The notes: generated from the sequence alone by a model not told the origin. A stretch of DNA of 64,000 nt from Gammaproteobacteria bacterium (GCA_023480665.1 JAMCWR010000073.1:1-64000), one strand, 5' to 3'. Shown: positions 1-10,362, numbered from the stretch's first letter. Numbers and translations are program-made.

Positions 1-41
1 ACGACATCGATCTTTGTGGTTTAATTGCTTATAATACCCCA

Positions 42-105
42 TGCGGCAGTCTCCCTATTTAATACATTCAAGTGGTTATTTTACATAACCATCGAGACTG
101 TCGCA
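42..105. repeat. Nested inverted repeat (two-tier hairpin)
   Basis: A 12-base arm at 42-53 (TGCGGCAGTCTC) pairs with 94-105 (GAGACTGTCGCA) with a single G-T wobble. Inside the loop a second 6-bp hairpin is seen (GGTTAT 74-79 with ATAACC 85-90). No T-tract follows, so it is not a clear intrinsic terminator. It may be the end of a structured RNA or a mobile-element end. The rest of 1-216 holds only an interspersed AT-rich repeat and no gene. Confidence 0.45.
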
Positions 106-133
106 CTTCAGATTAGAATTTGCCAATTTCTTG

Positions 134-208
134 AAAATATAACACATTGATTTTAAACGGAATTTATTTTACATGTTTTCCATTTGATTTTAAACGAAAA
201 ATTAAAAT
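134..208 (+). repeat. Interspersed AT-rich repeat, copy 1
   Basis: Two direct copies of TTGATTTTAAACG flank a TTTTACATGTTTTCC core. The same arrangement recurs at 28121-28192, and a shorter inverted copy occurs at 58992-59032. All three lie between genes. The function is unknown. Confidence 0.6.
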
Positions 209-216
209 CTGGGGCT

Positions 217-1611
217 TTATATCAATAATTTTTGCAGATCGATATTTTTATGCAATGCCCTAAAACGCCAAATTAAAGTCATCGCGCTTATTGCTATACC
301 AAAAGTAAACCCCGCCCACAAACCATCAGGCCCAAAATTCAAAACCTTGCCAAATAAATATGCAGCCGGTAAGCCAACTATCCAAAACCCCAGGATACTC
401 GAAAACATATTACTTTTTGTATCTTTTAATCCACGCAAACAGCCGGCAGCGACGCAACGAATTCCATCAAATAATATCATAATGGCAATTGCAATAAAAA
501 AATGCTGTGCGTATAAAAATAAGTTCGAATTTTTTAAATTTGCAATATCAAGATCAATTGCGATTAAATGCGTGCGCGCAAATATAAACACAAGGCTAAG
601 TATTAGCATAAAAACAAAAGCAATCGCAATATTCACGTAAAAGCAGATTCCAACTAAGAGGTGATCACTTTCACCAGCAGCATGGCCAACACGTACTGCA
701 GCGCTTTCAGTCAATGCAAATAAACTTGTTAAAGCAAACACTAAATATTGGCGCGATAGCTGAAAGCCCGCCAAAGCGTCAGCGCCAAAAAGTGAAATAA
801 AGAAGGTAAAAACCAATATTGCACCAACCTCAATGCTAAACATTGCACCAAGCGGCCAACCAACTCGCCATATTTCAGTAAAATACTTAAATCCAGTTTT
901 TAGGTTTTTAAATCCAGAAAAAAGTCTATAAATTTTGAGCGAAGGCATGATCAAAACAAGCAGGATAAACAAAATATCAAGAAAACCATAAGCTATTGCC
1001 ATGCCATAGCCAAAGCCAGCCAACCCAAGCTTTGGAAAACCGAACTTTCCTAAAACAAAAGCATAGTTGGCAAAAATTGAAATTGGTATGCTAATTATTG
1101 TAATAAATAATACGAGCCGAGTGCGATGTAAGCCAATTAAAAATTTTTCAAACATAATTAAAAATGTCATTGGCAGAAGCGACCACATAAATGCACGCAA
1201 AGCAATTTTAGCTGTTGCAATAATTTGCCAGTCTTTTACCCCAAACAGCGCTAAAAAATAATGCGCATTCCATAAAACTATGCTGATAATTACGGCTAAA
1301 ATTGTGTTTAGTAAAATCCCATGAGTAAATGCGAATTTGATCCCGTCGGTATTTTTAGCCCCCAAGTCTTGAGAAACCAAAATTGCAATTGCTGCAGAAA
1401 TACCGGAAATCATCATAAGCAAAAATATATATATTGATTGTGCAATTGCCATACTTGCTAAAGCATAAGAGCCAAGTTGTGCAGTAATCCAAACAATCAT
1501 GAAAAAATTTAATGCATATAGCCATTCAGAAAAAAGCAAAGGCACAGCTAAGCTCAGTGATTTTTTCGCTTCAGTAAAAATAGTAGAAACCGTTGTTTTT
1601 GTAATAGTCAT
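217..1611 (-). CDS. MATE family multidrug/cation exporter (NorM-like)
   Basis: This 464-residue protein has about twelve hydrophobic segments arranged as two six-helix halves, the size and layout of the MATE (multidrug and toxic compound extrusion) family. Its N-terminal half carries FSEWLYAL and GISAAIAILVSQDLGAK, which resemble the conserved P-x-x-x-x-x-L and V-x-Q-x-x-G patterns of NorM/DinF-type exporters. Members sit in the inner membrane and export cationic drugs or metabolites in exchange for Na+ or H+. The ATG at 1611 is the first in frame. It is transcribed alone. Substrate cannot be judged from sequence. Confidence 0.85.
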   Translation of the reverse strand: MTITKTTVSTIFTEAKKSLSLAVPLLFSEWLYALNFFMIVWITAQLGSYALASMAIAQSIYIFLLMMISGISAAIAILVSQDLGAKNTDGIKFAFTHGILLNTILAVIISIVLWNAHYFLALFGVKDWQIIATAKIALRAFMWSLLPMTFLIMFEKFLIGLHRTRLVLFITIISIPISIFANYAFVLGKFGFPKLGLAGFGYGMAIAYGFLDILFILLVLIMPSLKIYRLFSGFKNLKTGFKYFTEIWRVGWPLGAMFSIEVGAILVFTFFISLFGADALAGFQLSRQYLVFALTSLFALTESAAVRVGHAAGESDHLLVGICFYVNIAIAFVFMLILSLVFIFARTHLIAIDLDIANLKNSNLFLYAQHFFIAIAIMILFDGIRCVAAGCLRGLKDTKSNMFSSILGFWIVGLPAAYLFGKVLNFGPDGLWAGFTFGIAISAMTLIWRFRALHKNIDLQKLLI

Positions 1612-1716
1612 GAGAGTATTTAGCGCTCTTTTAATACGTAAGTTAGCTGCTTATGCTGCATTCATAAATGTGTGTTTATAAGCGCAACAAAGCCGTAGCC
1701 TTAAATATTTATCTTA

Positions 1717-2583
1717 TTATTTTTTTACTCGTTTTGGTTTGACCGCCGATACTCGGATGCTCCAAACTTTTTCGAGCAGATGTTTAGCCCAATCTTTTAA
1801 CTTGGCGCGTTTCTTCGCGTCCTTAATGTCACTTTGTAATTCAGAGCAAATGAACGCTTGGAGTTGACTAAAATCATAAACTAAGCGATCGCGAATTTTA
1901 ACGTTTTTCATCCCGGCTTTTTTGAGGCCGCTGATGTAATTTTTTTCGCTAATTGCCCCAGATAAACAAGAAGAGTAGAGAGCAGGGTGTGCAATAATTT
2001 CTTTTGGTAACCATTCAGCAACAATATCTGAAACAAGCATATGACCGCCCGGTTTTAAAACGCGAAAAATTTCACGAAAGACTTTGGGTTTTTCAGGGGA
2101 TAAATTAATGACACAATTTGAAATTACCCAATCTACGGAATTATTTTCAACTGGCAAATCTTCAATTAAACCTTTCCGTACTTCGGCGTTGCGTAACTTT
2201 GCGGCAGCGATATTTTTTTTAGCTTTTGCAATCATTGCGTTTGTCATATCAATACCAATTACTTTTCCAGTTGGGCCAACTTTTTTTGCAGCTAAGAGTA
2301 AATCGATGCCAGCGCCAGATCCTAAATCAAGCACAGTATCACCGGGTTTTAGCTCAGTGAAGGCAGTAGGGTTGCCGCATCCAAATGAATTAGTTATTGC
2401 CTCTTCAGGTAGGGCTGCAAGTTCTTTTTCAGAATAGCCGGCAAGTTTTACCACAACGCCTTTTGGCACTGGGCGCTTATTGCAACAACAGCTAGTTTTC
2501 TTTTTAATTGCACGGGTATAATCTTTGGCAACTGATTTGCGGATGCTAGCGTGGCCCTCATTCCTCTTTAGTGTCTTTTTCAT
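1717..2583 (-). CDS. arsM: Arsenite methyltransferase (ArsM-like)
   Basis: A 288-residue class I SAM-dependent methyltransferase. The SAM-binding motif I is DLGSGAG near residues 86-92. Cysteines lie where ArsM enzymes bind trivalent arsenic: FGCGNP (Cys69), SNCVINL (Cys157) and SSCLSGA (Cys206), plus an N-terminal CCC cluster at 32-34. ArsM converts arsenite to methylated, volatile or exported species in the cytoplasm. No arsR, arsB or arsC gene is adjacent, so it stands alone. The N-terminus is Lys/Arg-rich. A different methyl acceptor is possible, but the three cysteines in family context make ArsM the best call. Confidence 0.8.
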   Translation of the reverse strand: MKKTLKRNEGHASIRKSVAKDYTRAIKKKTSCCCNKRPVPKGVVVKLAGYSEKELAALPEEAITNSFGCGNPTAFTELKPGDTVLDLGSGAGIDLLLAAKKVGPTGKVIGIDMTNAMIAKAKKNIAAAKLRNAEVRKGLIEDLPVENNSVDWVISNCVINLSPEKPKVFREIFRVLKPGGHMLVSDIVAEWLPKEIIAHPALYSSCLSGAISEKNYISGLKKAGMKNVKIRDRLVYDFSQLQAFICSELQSDIKDAKKRAKLKDWAKHLLEKVWSIRVSAVKPKRVKK

Positions 2584-2707
2584 ATTTGTTATCCTTGATT
2601 TTAAAAGCGTTAAAAATGCAACTCTTTGTAAATAAAAGGAAAAAATTTTACATGATTTTCCTTAAATTATTTATATTTTAGGTTAAAATGCTAACTGATA
2701 TATATTT

Positions 2708-2733
2708 TAAGAACAGTATATAAGAACAGTATA
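2708..2733. repeat. Perfect 13-bp tandem repeat in the eno promoter region
   Basis: TAAGAACAGTATA occurs twice head to tail (2708-2720 and 2721-2733), and the perfect palindrome TTGATTAATCAA follows at 2735-2746. This lies 20-60 bases before the enolase start, where regulator binding or promoter elements would be expected. Confidence 0.5.
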
Positions 2734-2734
2734 A

Positions 2735-4060
<1,326 letters not shown>

Positions 4061-4084
4061 AGGGTTTTTTATAGCTAATTTATT

Positions 4085-4354
4085 ATGAAAACTTTGTTGG
4101 TAGTTTTGTTAATAATATTCTGTGCTTTGCAATATAATCTTTGGTTTGCGAAAGATGGTTTAATTAGCGCTTGGAAGATTGAGCGCATGATCTCTGAGCA
4201 AAAAGCCAAAAATCTTGAGTTGCAAAAACAGAATGCTAACTTGACTAGCGATATAGAAGCACTGAAGCGTGGTGGTGATGCAATTGAAAATCGTGCGCGC
4301 AGTGATCTTGGGATGGTAAAAAAAGGTGAAGTATTTTATCAAATTGTTAAATAA
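4085..4354 (+). CDS. ftsB: Cell division protein FtsB
   Basis: A bitopic membrane protein of 89 residues: hydrophobic helix at residues 3-20, then a coiled coil rich in Lys, Glu, Gln and Asn (about 35-65), and the RARSDLGMVKKGE ending typical of FtsB/DivIC. FtsB joins FtsL and FtsQ in the divisome and controls septal peptidoglycan synthesis. Its place 24 bases after eno matches the conserved eno-ftsB order of gammaproteobacteria. There ispD/ispF of the MEP pathway often follow; here mevalonate genes occupy that position. Confidence 0.93.
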   Translation: MKTLLVVLLIIFCALQYNLWFAKDGLISAWKIERMISEQKAKNLELQKQNANLTSDIEALKRGGDAIENRARSDLGMVKKGEVFYQIVK

Positions 4355-4362
4355 GTAAACAC

Positions 4363-5394
4363 ATGACAAATTTGTCACAAAATGCTGTAGTGCCATGTCA
4401 ACTAGTGGGGCCAATGAAGATTATTGGCCCTGAGTTGAATGGCGAATTGCAAGTTCCTTTTGCTACCTTTGAGGCGCCGCTTTGGCCATCAGTTAATCGT
4501 GGCGCGAAAATTTCTCGGCTTACTGCTGGGATTAAAGTTACAATCCTCAGGGATTGCATGACCCGTTCAATTTTGCTTAGCGCAGAGAGCTCGGAAAATC
4601 TCGCTAATATTCTTTCAAGTTTGCAAAATGTTCGCGCTGAGCTTAACCAGGCTGTTGCTGCAACTGGGCGTTTTGTTAATCTTCTAAATATTCACCCTGA
4701 AGTAGTCGGGGATTTATTATTCTTGAGATTAGAATTTTCGACAGGAGATGCGGCTGGGCATAACATGACCACCAAAGCTTCCGAGGCTGTTCTTGGTTAT
4801 CTATTAAAAAAATATCCAGAGTTAAAATATATCTCGGTATCGGGGAATTTTTGTACTGATAAAAAAGTTTCTGCTGTGAATAGTATTCTAGGCAGGGGCA
4901 AATATGTCGTTGCAGAAATACTCATCCCAAAAGAAATTTGTGAAAAGCATTTAAAAACCAAACCAGAAAAAATTGTTGAATTAAATATAAAAAAGAATTT
5001 GCTTGGTTCTATTATATCTGGCGGAGTTTGTTCAGCAAATGCGCATTTTGCAAATATGTTGCTTGGGGTTTTTTTGGCTACTGGGCAGGATGCGGCGAAC
5101 ATTGTGGAAGGGTCGCAAGGCCTTGTCCATGTTGAAATGCGGGGCGCAGATTTATATTTTTCGGTTACTTTACCAAATATTATCGTCGGAACAGCCGGCA
5201 AAAGTAAAAAAATGGACTTTTCTCAGGAAAATTTACGGATACTCGGCTGCCTTGAGCAGCGCATAATTGGTGCAAATTCTAGACGGTTGGCAGGAATTAT
5301 TGGCGCAACTGTTTTGTGTGGAGAATTGTCGTTATTGGCAGCATTAACTAACTATGGCGAATTAATGCGGACACATGAGTTATTTGAAAGATAA
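4363..5394 (+). CDS. Hydroxymethylglutaryl-CoA reductase, class I type
   Basis: Reduces HMG-CoA to mevalonate, the committing step of the mevalonate pathway. The 343-residue catalytic domain has the family landmarks: VPFATFEAPLW (Glu37), FSTGDAAGHNM, SGNFCTDKK (Lys167/168), NAHFANMLLGVFLATGQD (Asp243), and GELSLLAAL followed by RTHE (His338). Together these supply the Glu-Lys-Asp-His catalytic set. The SGNFCTDKK and GELSL-to-His layout resembles the class I (eukaryote/archaeal-type) enzyme more than class II MvaA. There is no membrane anchor. It starts 8 bases after ftsB. Confidence 0.9.
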   Translation: MTNLSQNAVVPCQLVGPMKIIGPELNGELQVPFATFEAPLWPSVNRGAKISRLTAGIKVTILRDCMTRSILLSAESSENLANILSSLQNVRAELNQAVAATGRFVNLLNIHPEVVGDLLFLRLEFSTGDAAGHNMTTKASEAVLGYLLKKYPELKYISVSGNFCTDKKVSAVNSILGRGKYVVAEILIPKEICEKHLKTKPEKIVELNIKKNLLGSIISGGVCSANAHFANMLLGVFLATGQDAANIVEGSQGLVHVEMRGADLYFSVTLPNIIVGTAGKSKKMDFSQENLRILGCLEQRIIGANSRRLAGIIGATVLCGELSLLAALTNYGELMRTHELFER

Positions 5395-5406
5395 ACTGGA
5401 TGGGTT

Positions 5407-6573
5407 ATGAAAGTTGGCATAGACGCAATTAGTTTTTATTCTTCGCAATATTTTTTAGACCTAAAAACTTTGGCTGAAGTAAGGCAAATTCCGCTAGAAA
5501 AATTTTATGATGATCTTGGAATTAAAAAGATAGCGGTTGCGCCGCCATGCGAAGATATTGTAACTTTAGCTGCTAATGCGGTAACTGATTTAAAAAATTC
5601 AGTTGATTTAAGCGCAGTTGATACTGTAATTTTTGCCACAGAAAGTGGCATTGATTTTTCAAAGTCGGCTGGGACCTATATCCATCGTTTGTTAAATTTA
5701 CCTATGCATTGTCGTACGGTTGAATTAAAACAGGCATGCTATTCCGGAACTGCTGGGCTGCAGTTTGGTATGGCGCTACTTCACCAATTTCCTGAAAAGA
5801 AAATTTTATTAATTGCGTCTGATATAGCTCGCTATGGGCTTGGTACCAAAGGTGAATATACTCAAGGCGCTGGTGCAATTGCCATGCTCCTTTCTGCAAA
5901 TCCTCGTCTTATGGAAATTGAACCATACTCTGGGGTTTCTACACACGAGGTTATGGATTTTTGGCGACCAACTTATTGTACTGAAGCGTTTTTTAATAGC
6001 CGACTTTCTTGCACTTGGTATATAAAGTTAGCTGAAGATACTTGGGCGCAGTATGCAGAAAAATCTGGCAGAAAGTTTTTAGATCACACGCGTTTTTGTT
6101 ATCACGTCCCTGTGCCAAGATTAGTAAATCAAGCGCATTTACAACTAGCAAAAATAAATGGTGTTGAATTATCTCCAGAGCAGCTTCGTGAACAAGTAGG
6201 TGACTCATTGTCTTATAGCAGCGAAATTGGTAATTGCTATACAGCTTCGCTTTATTTAGGCTTGTTATCTACTTTAGAACTAGCAAAAACCGATTTATCT
6301 GGGAAAATCTTTGGGTTGTACAGTTATGGGTCCGGCGCTGTGGCTGAATATTTTTCTGGCAAGATTGTTGCGGGTTATCAGAATATGATTGATAAAGTAA
6401 AACGTCAAAACATGCTGAAAAATCGTGCCGAACTATCTTTTGCTGAATATGAAGAATTTCACAAATTTACACTTCCAGAAGCCGATGGTTATCATCAAAT
6501 TCCAAAATATAATACTGGGAGTTTTCGCTTAGCCGCAATTGATAATCATCAGCGAGTTTATGAGTCTTGTTAA
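5407..6573 (+). CDS. mvaS: Hydroxymethylglutaryl-CoA synthase
   Basis: Condenses acetyl-CoA with acetoacetyl-CoA to form HMG-CoA. The 388-residue thiolase-fold protein has the nucleophile in KQACYSGTAGL (Cys111), the general base Glu79 in ATESG and His233 in RFCYHVPVP. These are the residue numbers usual for bacterial HMG-CoA synthases. It starts 12 bases after the reductase, and its stop codon overlaps the next start (TAATG), indicating tight coupling. No acetoacetyl-CoA thiolase gene lies in the window, so that activity must come from elsewhere. Confidence 0.95.
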   Translation: MKVGIDAISFYSSQYFLDLKTLAEVRQIPLEKFYDDLGIKKIAVAPPCEDIVTLAANAVTDLKNSVDLSAVDTVIFATESGIDFSKSAGTYIHRLLNLPMHCRTVELKQACYSGTAGLQFGMALLHQFPEKKILLIASDIARYGLGTKGEYTQGAGAIAMLLSANPRLMEIEPYSGVSTHEVMDFWRPTYCTEAFFNSRLSCTWYIKLAEDTWAQYAEKSGRKFLDHTRFCYHVPVPRLVNQAHLQLAKINGVELSPEQLREQVGDSLSYSSEIGNCYTASLYLGLLSTLELAKTDLSGKIFGLYSYGSGAVAEYFSGKIVAGYQNMIDKVKRQNMLKNRAELSFAEYEEFHKFTLPEADGYHQIPKYNTGSFRLAAIDNHQRVYESC

Positions 6574-7604
6574 TGATCAAAGAGTTTCAGGTTAAAAAAA
6601 TTGTTGCGCGTGCACCAGCAAAAATAATTTTATCTGGCGAACATGCAGTGGTTTATGGCAAGCCGGCTTTAGCCATGGCAATAAATAGATTTACAGAAAC
6701 TTCGTTACAACCTCACCCAGAAAATGCGATCATGCTAAATTTGCTTGATCTAAATTTTTCCCGTGCATTTAGCCCCAGTGCTTTGCAAAATTTAAAACAC
6801 AGTATTCAGTTACGCTACCAAAAGTTTACTCTTGGCCAATGTCAAATTAATGATGTCGTAAATCTACCTGAAGAATTACTTCAATATGCACTTGGTTGTT
6901 GTATTGAGAAGCTAAAATTTAATATGCATGCAGGGATTACGATTAATATAAATTCTAATGTCCCAATTGGTTGCGGCATGGGGTCGTCTGCGGCTATGTT
7001 AATAAGCTTTATCTATGCTTTGGTAGATTTTTATACAGTTAAAATGGATATCGGAAAGTATCTAGCTTTGGGCCGAGAAATTGAAAATTTGCAGCACGGC
7101 TACTCAAGCGGTTTAGATTTGTATTTAGCTGTAAATGGAGGTTGTTATTATTTTGTTGCTGATGAGATTAAAAGCAGGTCACTTCCTAATTTGCCGATTT
7201 GCTTGGTACATACCGGAAAACCTGAATCAAATACTGGTGCATGTGTAAGTAAAGCCGCAGTGCATTTTAAGAAGAGTAGTTTAGGCGATGATTTTGCTGC
7301 AGTAACTAATGCTATGGATACCGCTTTAAATGACAATAATTTATCTGCAACAAAAGCTTGCGTACGTGAGAATCATAAATTATTAACAAAACTTGGTGTG
7401 GTGCCAACTAAAGTTGGTGAATTTATTCAGCAAGTTGAACGGGTTGGCTCTGCTGCAAAAATTACTGGCGCAGGAGCCGCATACGGTAATAACGCTGGAA
7501 TGCTATTAGTTGTTGGTGTAGCAGATTTAACAGATTTAGCCGCAAGCTATGGTTACGAGGTCATGCATGTACATGGGGAAACGAGCGGTGTCAAAATTAT
7601 ATAA
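6573..7604 (+). CDS. mvk: Mevalonate kinase (GHMP family)
   Basis: Phosphorylates mevalonate at C5. The 343-residue protein has the GHMP kinase landmarks: N-terminal APAKIILSGEHAVVYG, the ATP-binding loop PIGCGMGSSAA near residues 130-140, a substrate-binding SSGLDLY motif and the C-terminal KITGAGAAYG. The ATG at 6573 overlaps the mvaS stop; an upstream in-frame TTG at 6567 is less likely. SGEHAVVYG is typical of true mevalonate kinases, so this gene rather than the next one is assigned that step. Confidence 0.88.
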   Translation: MIKEFQVKKIVARAPAKIILSGEHAVVYGKPALAMAINRFTETSLQPHPENAIMLNLLDLNFSRAFSPSALQNLKHSIQLRYQKFTLGQCQINDVVNLPEELLQYALGCCIEKLKFNMHAGITININSNVPIGCGMGSSAAMLISFIYALVDFYTVKMDIGKYLALGREIENLQHGYSSGLDLYLAVNGGCYYFVADEIKSRSLPNLPICLVHTGKPESNTGACVSKAAVHFKKSSLGDDFAAVTNAMDTALNDNNLSATKACVRENHKLLTKLGVVPTKVGEFIQQVERVGSAAKITGAGAAYGNNAGMLLVVGVADLTDLAASYGYEVMHVHGETSGVKII

Positions 7605-8517
7605 AATTTCTGCTCCAGGTAGTTTAATGCTATTTGGTGAACATGCGGTTCTTAGCAACAAACAAGCGATTGTTACGGCAATTAATAAGCGTATTTATGT
7701 TACATTGCATCCACGCAGCGATCGCCTAATAAAAATTAAAAGTAAGCTTGGTGCATTTACTACTTCTTTAGATAAAATTATAGCGATTAAACCATTTGTA
7801 TTTATTCTTGCAGCAATTAAACAGAACTTATCAAAATTACCGTCTGGTTTTGAGCTTGAGATAAAATCTGAATTTTCTTCTAAACTTGGGCTTGGTTCTT
7901 CAGCCGCAGTCACGGTTGCAACTCTTGCAGTTTTAGAGTATTGGCAGACTGGGGAAATTTACAATCTAACTAGGTTAGCAAAAAGTGCACGTGCAGTTAT
8001 TAAAGAAGTGCAGGGCTTAGGTTCTGGTGCAGATGCAATGGCAAGCGTTTTTGGTGGGGTTGCCGCTTATAAAATGCTGCCATTTTCTTGCAAAAAGATA
8101 GCTAGGGGTTTGCCGCTCACGGTGCTTTTTTCCGGGAAAAAACTTGCAACCAAAGAAGTATTAAAAATTACCGCAGCTTTTGCCAAAAGATTTCCTGCAG
8201 CATATTCATATATTATCCAGGGAATTGATCAATGTGCTATAGAAGCAAAGACTGCAATCAAACGTAAAAATTGGCAACGCCTTGGTGAATTAATGAATAT
8301 TCACCAGGGGTTTCAGGATGCGTTGGGCGTAAATAATGAGGCGTTGGCAAATTTAATTTTTAAATTACGTAATGATTCCAAAATTTTTGGGGCAAAAATA
8401 TCTGGCTCAGGTTTAGGGGATTGTGTAATTGGCCTGGGTGTAGCAAAAATTACTGGCAGAGTTAAGCAAATTTTTGTTTGTACAGAAAATAACGGTGTAA
8501 CTATATGCAAAAAATAG
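7573..8517 (+). CDS. GHMP kinase, probable phosphomevalonate kinase
   Basis: A second GHMP kinase of about 314 residues. Motifs are SAPGSLMLFGEHAVL at the N-terminus, LGLGSSAAVTVA as the phosphate-binding loop, QGLGSGADAMAS in the middle, and KISGSGLGDCVIG at the end. The pathway needs one more kinase to make mevalonate diphosphate, so phosphomevalonate kinase is inferred from position. The N-terminus still resembles mevalonate kinases, so the two kinase roles could be swapped. The ATG at 7573 lies inside the mvk 3' end (32-base overlap); in-frame ATGs at 7549 and 7567 are alternatives. Its own 3' end overlaps the next gene. Confidence 0.75.
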   Translation: MGKRAVSKLYKISAPGSLMLFGEHAVLSNKQAIVTAINKRIYVTLHPRSDRLIKIKSKLGAFTTSLDKIIAIKPFVFILAAIKQNLSKLPSGFELEIKSEFSSKLGLGSSAAVTVATLAVLEYWQTGEIYNLTRLAKSARAVIKEVQGLGSGADAMASVFGGVAAYKMLPFSCKKIARGLPLTVLFSGKKLATKEVLKITAAFAKRFPAAYSYIIQGIDQCAIEAKTAIKRKNWQRLGELMNIHQGFQDALGVNNEALANLIFKLRNDSKIFGAKISGSGLGDCVIGLGVAKITGRVKQIFVCTENNGVTICKK

Positions 8518-10040
8518 CAGTGGTGAAAAAAATCTTGCAGAAGGTTAATCATGGTTCATTTGTAAATTCATCTGGCGGAAAAGCTTTTGCTCCGAGTAAT
8601 GTTGCGCTTTGTAAATATTGGGGTAAGCGCGACCAAGAGCTAAATTTACCTGTAACCTCGAGCTTATCGATTTCGCTTGGCGCAAAAGGCGCAACTACTT
8701 ATATTATTGAGCAAGGTACACACGATATTTATGTGTTAAACGGAAAAGTTATAGCCACTGATTCTAGTTTTGCTATGCGTTTAAAAGGCTATTTAGATTT
8801 GTTTCGACCAACTCCCGTAACAAATTATATTATTGAAATATCTGCAACTGTGCCAATTGCAGCAGGATTTGCCTCTTCGGCGTGTGGTTTTGCTGCGCTC
8901 ATTCTGGCGCTAGATGATCTTTATGCTTGGAAACTTTCAAAACAAGAGCTTTCGATTTTGGCAAGGCTTGGAAGTGGTAGCGCCTGTCGGTCGCTTTGGG
9001 ATGGTTTTGTGGAGTGGCAATGTGGTGTAGATGCTTCAGGTTTTGATAGCTACGCAAAACCCTTGCATTATTATTGGCCAGATTTACGTATTGGCGCGCT
9101 AGTTGTTTCAAATTCCGCAAAAAAAATTTCTTCGCGTGATGCTATGCAGCTTACTTTGGCTACTGCATCAAGTTATGCAGATTGGCCAAAAGTTGTCGAA
9201 AATGATTTAGCGCAAATTAAAACTGCTATTTATACCCAAGATTTTAAATTATTGGCTAAAACCTCTGAAGCAAATGCGCAAAAGATGCATGAAATGATGG
9301 CTCAAACAAACCCACCAATTAACTATTCAATACCAGAAACTCAAAAAGCAAAAGATAAAATTTTTGCGCTAAGAAAAAAAGATATTTCTGTTTATTTTAC
9401 TCAAGATGCAGGACCAAATCTGCAGCTGCTGTTTTTGCAACAAGATCAGGAGAAAATTATTTCGGCATTTCCAAATCTTGAATTAATTGAACCATTTCAC
9501 ATAACTAAGACTGAAAATCTGATTTTAGTTGATGAACATGATACAGAAATTGGCATTGATGAAAAAATGCGTACGCATTTTCTTGCCGAGTTACATCGAG
9601 CGTTTTCAATTTTTATTTTGAGAGATCGTCATGGAAAAATAGAGGTTTTATTGCAAAAGCGAGCTGCTGGCAAATACCATTCAGCAAATTTATGGACAAA
9701 TACCTGCTGCGGTCATCCGCGACCTAATGAAGAGGTAGCAATTGCTGCAAAACGTCGTCTCAATGAAGAAATGGGTATTGTTTGCGATCTTAAAGAAGTT
9801 GGTAAGTTTCATTATAAAGCGCTTTTGCCCGAAACAAATTTAACCGAAAACGAAATTGACCATGTGTTTATTGGTAAATTCCCTGAAAAAGAATTTTCGG
9901 TCAACCCAGATGAGGTGCAAGATTTTGCTTGGGTTGAGATAGGCGAATTAGTTAAAAACTTTCAGGCTGCACCAAGTAAATACACAGTGTGGTTTTACCC
10001 GGCTCTGGAGTTTGTATTAAAGCAACTCGAGGTAAATTAA
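8505..10040 (+). CDS. Fused diphosphomevalonate decarboxylase / isopentenyl-diphosphate isomerase (type I)
   Basis: One 511-residue frame joins two consecutive enzymes. Residues about 20-335 are diphosphomevalonate decarboxylase: APSNVALCKYWGKRD, the GHMP loop AAGFASSACGFAAL and the catalytic Asp301 in TQDAGPN. Residues about 340-511 are type I IPP isomerase with a Nudix fold: LVDEHDTEIG, TNTCCGHP (catalytic Cys402), the Nudix-like RRLNEEMGI and the metal/acid motif ENEIDHVF. The fusion would make IPP and isomerise it to DMAPP in one polypeptide. The reading frame is continuous with no stop between domains. The start overlaps the preceding kinase gene by 13 bases. Both halves keep their key residues, so both are expected to be active. 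Confidence 0.9.
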   Translation: MQKIAVVKKILQKVNHGSFVNSSGGKAFAPSNVALCKYWGKRDQELNLPVTSSLSISLGAKGATTYIIEQGTHDIYVLNGKVIATDSSFAMRLKGYLDLFRPTPVTNYIIEISATVPIAAGFASSACGFAALILALDDLYAWKLSKQELSILARLGSGSACRSLWDGFVEWQCGVDASGFDSYAKPLHYYWPDLRIGALVVSNSAKKISSRDAMQLTLATASSYADWPKVVENDLAQIKTAIYTQDFKLLAKTSEANAQKMHEMMAQTNPPINYSIPETQKAKDKIFALRKKDISVYFTQDAGPNLQLLFLQQDQEKIISAFPNLELIEPFHITKTENLILVDEHDTEIGIDEKMRTHFLAELHRAFSIFILRDRHGKIEVLLQKRAAGKYHSANLWTNTCCGHPRPNEEVAIAAKRRLNEEMGIVCDLKEVGKFHYKALLPETNLTENEIDHVFIGKFPEKEFSVNPDEVQDFAWVEIGELVKNFQAAPSKYTVWFYPALEFVLKQLEVN

Positions 10041-10127
10041 ATGCAAAAACAAGCATATTTTTGCACAGAGCAAAATCTTTTGTATCAAAATATGTTCAAT
10101 TTCAAAATCTGTATGTTAACAAACCCC

Positions 10128-10231
10128 GCACGCAAGGCTTTGCCGGTATTATCCGCGAAATGGCTCGGGCTCGTCCCTCTCACCTAGCGCTTTATTTTTG
10201 CTGCGCATACCGGCAAATCCTATTTGCGTGC
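10128..10231. repeat. Long imperfect inverted repeat between mvaD-idi and the porin gene
   Basis: An arm at 10128-10149 (reading GCACGCAA, then TTTGCCGGTAT) is matched in reverse by 10207-10231 (ATACCGGCAAA to TTTGCGTGC). About 20 of the arm bases can pair, with a small bulge. A separate small hairpin (AAACGG/CCGTTT) lies near 10331-10347. No coding region was seen in 10041-10417; it is filled by these palindromes and a REP-like element. Confidence 0.5.
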
Positions 10232-10362
10232 TTAGTGCTTATCATTTGTATCATTGTAAAACAATTGCAAAGTCTACACATCCTAAAAAGAGATTCTTTT
10301 ATATCAAAATAAATCTTTTTTACCGGCAGAAAACGGTGAAGCCGTTTCCCATGATAGGGTGG

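Noticed and set aside
10041-10312. A plus-strand open frame of 107 codons starting inside the mvaD-idi end
   Set aside because: It reads through the inverted repeat and shows no protein-like composition or start signal.
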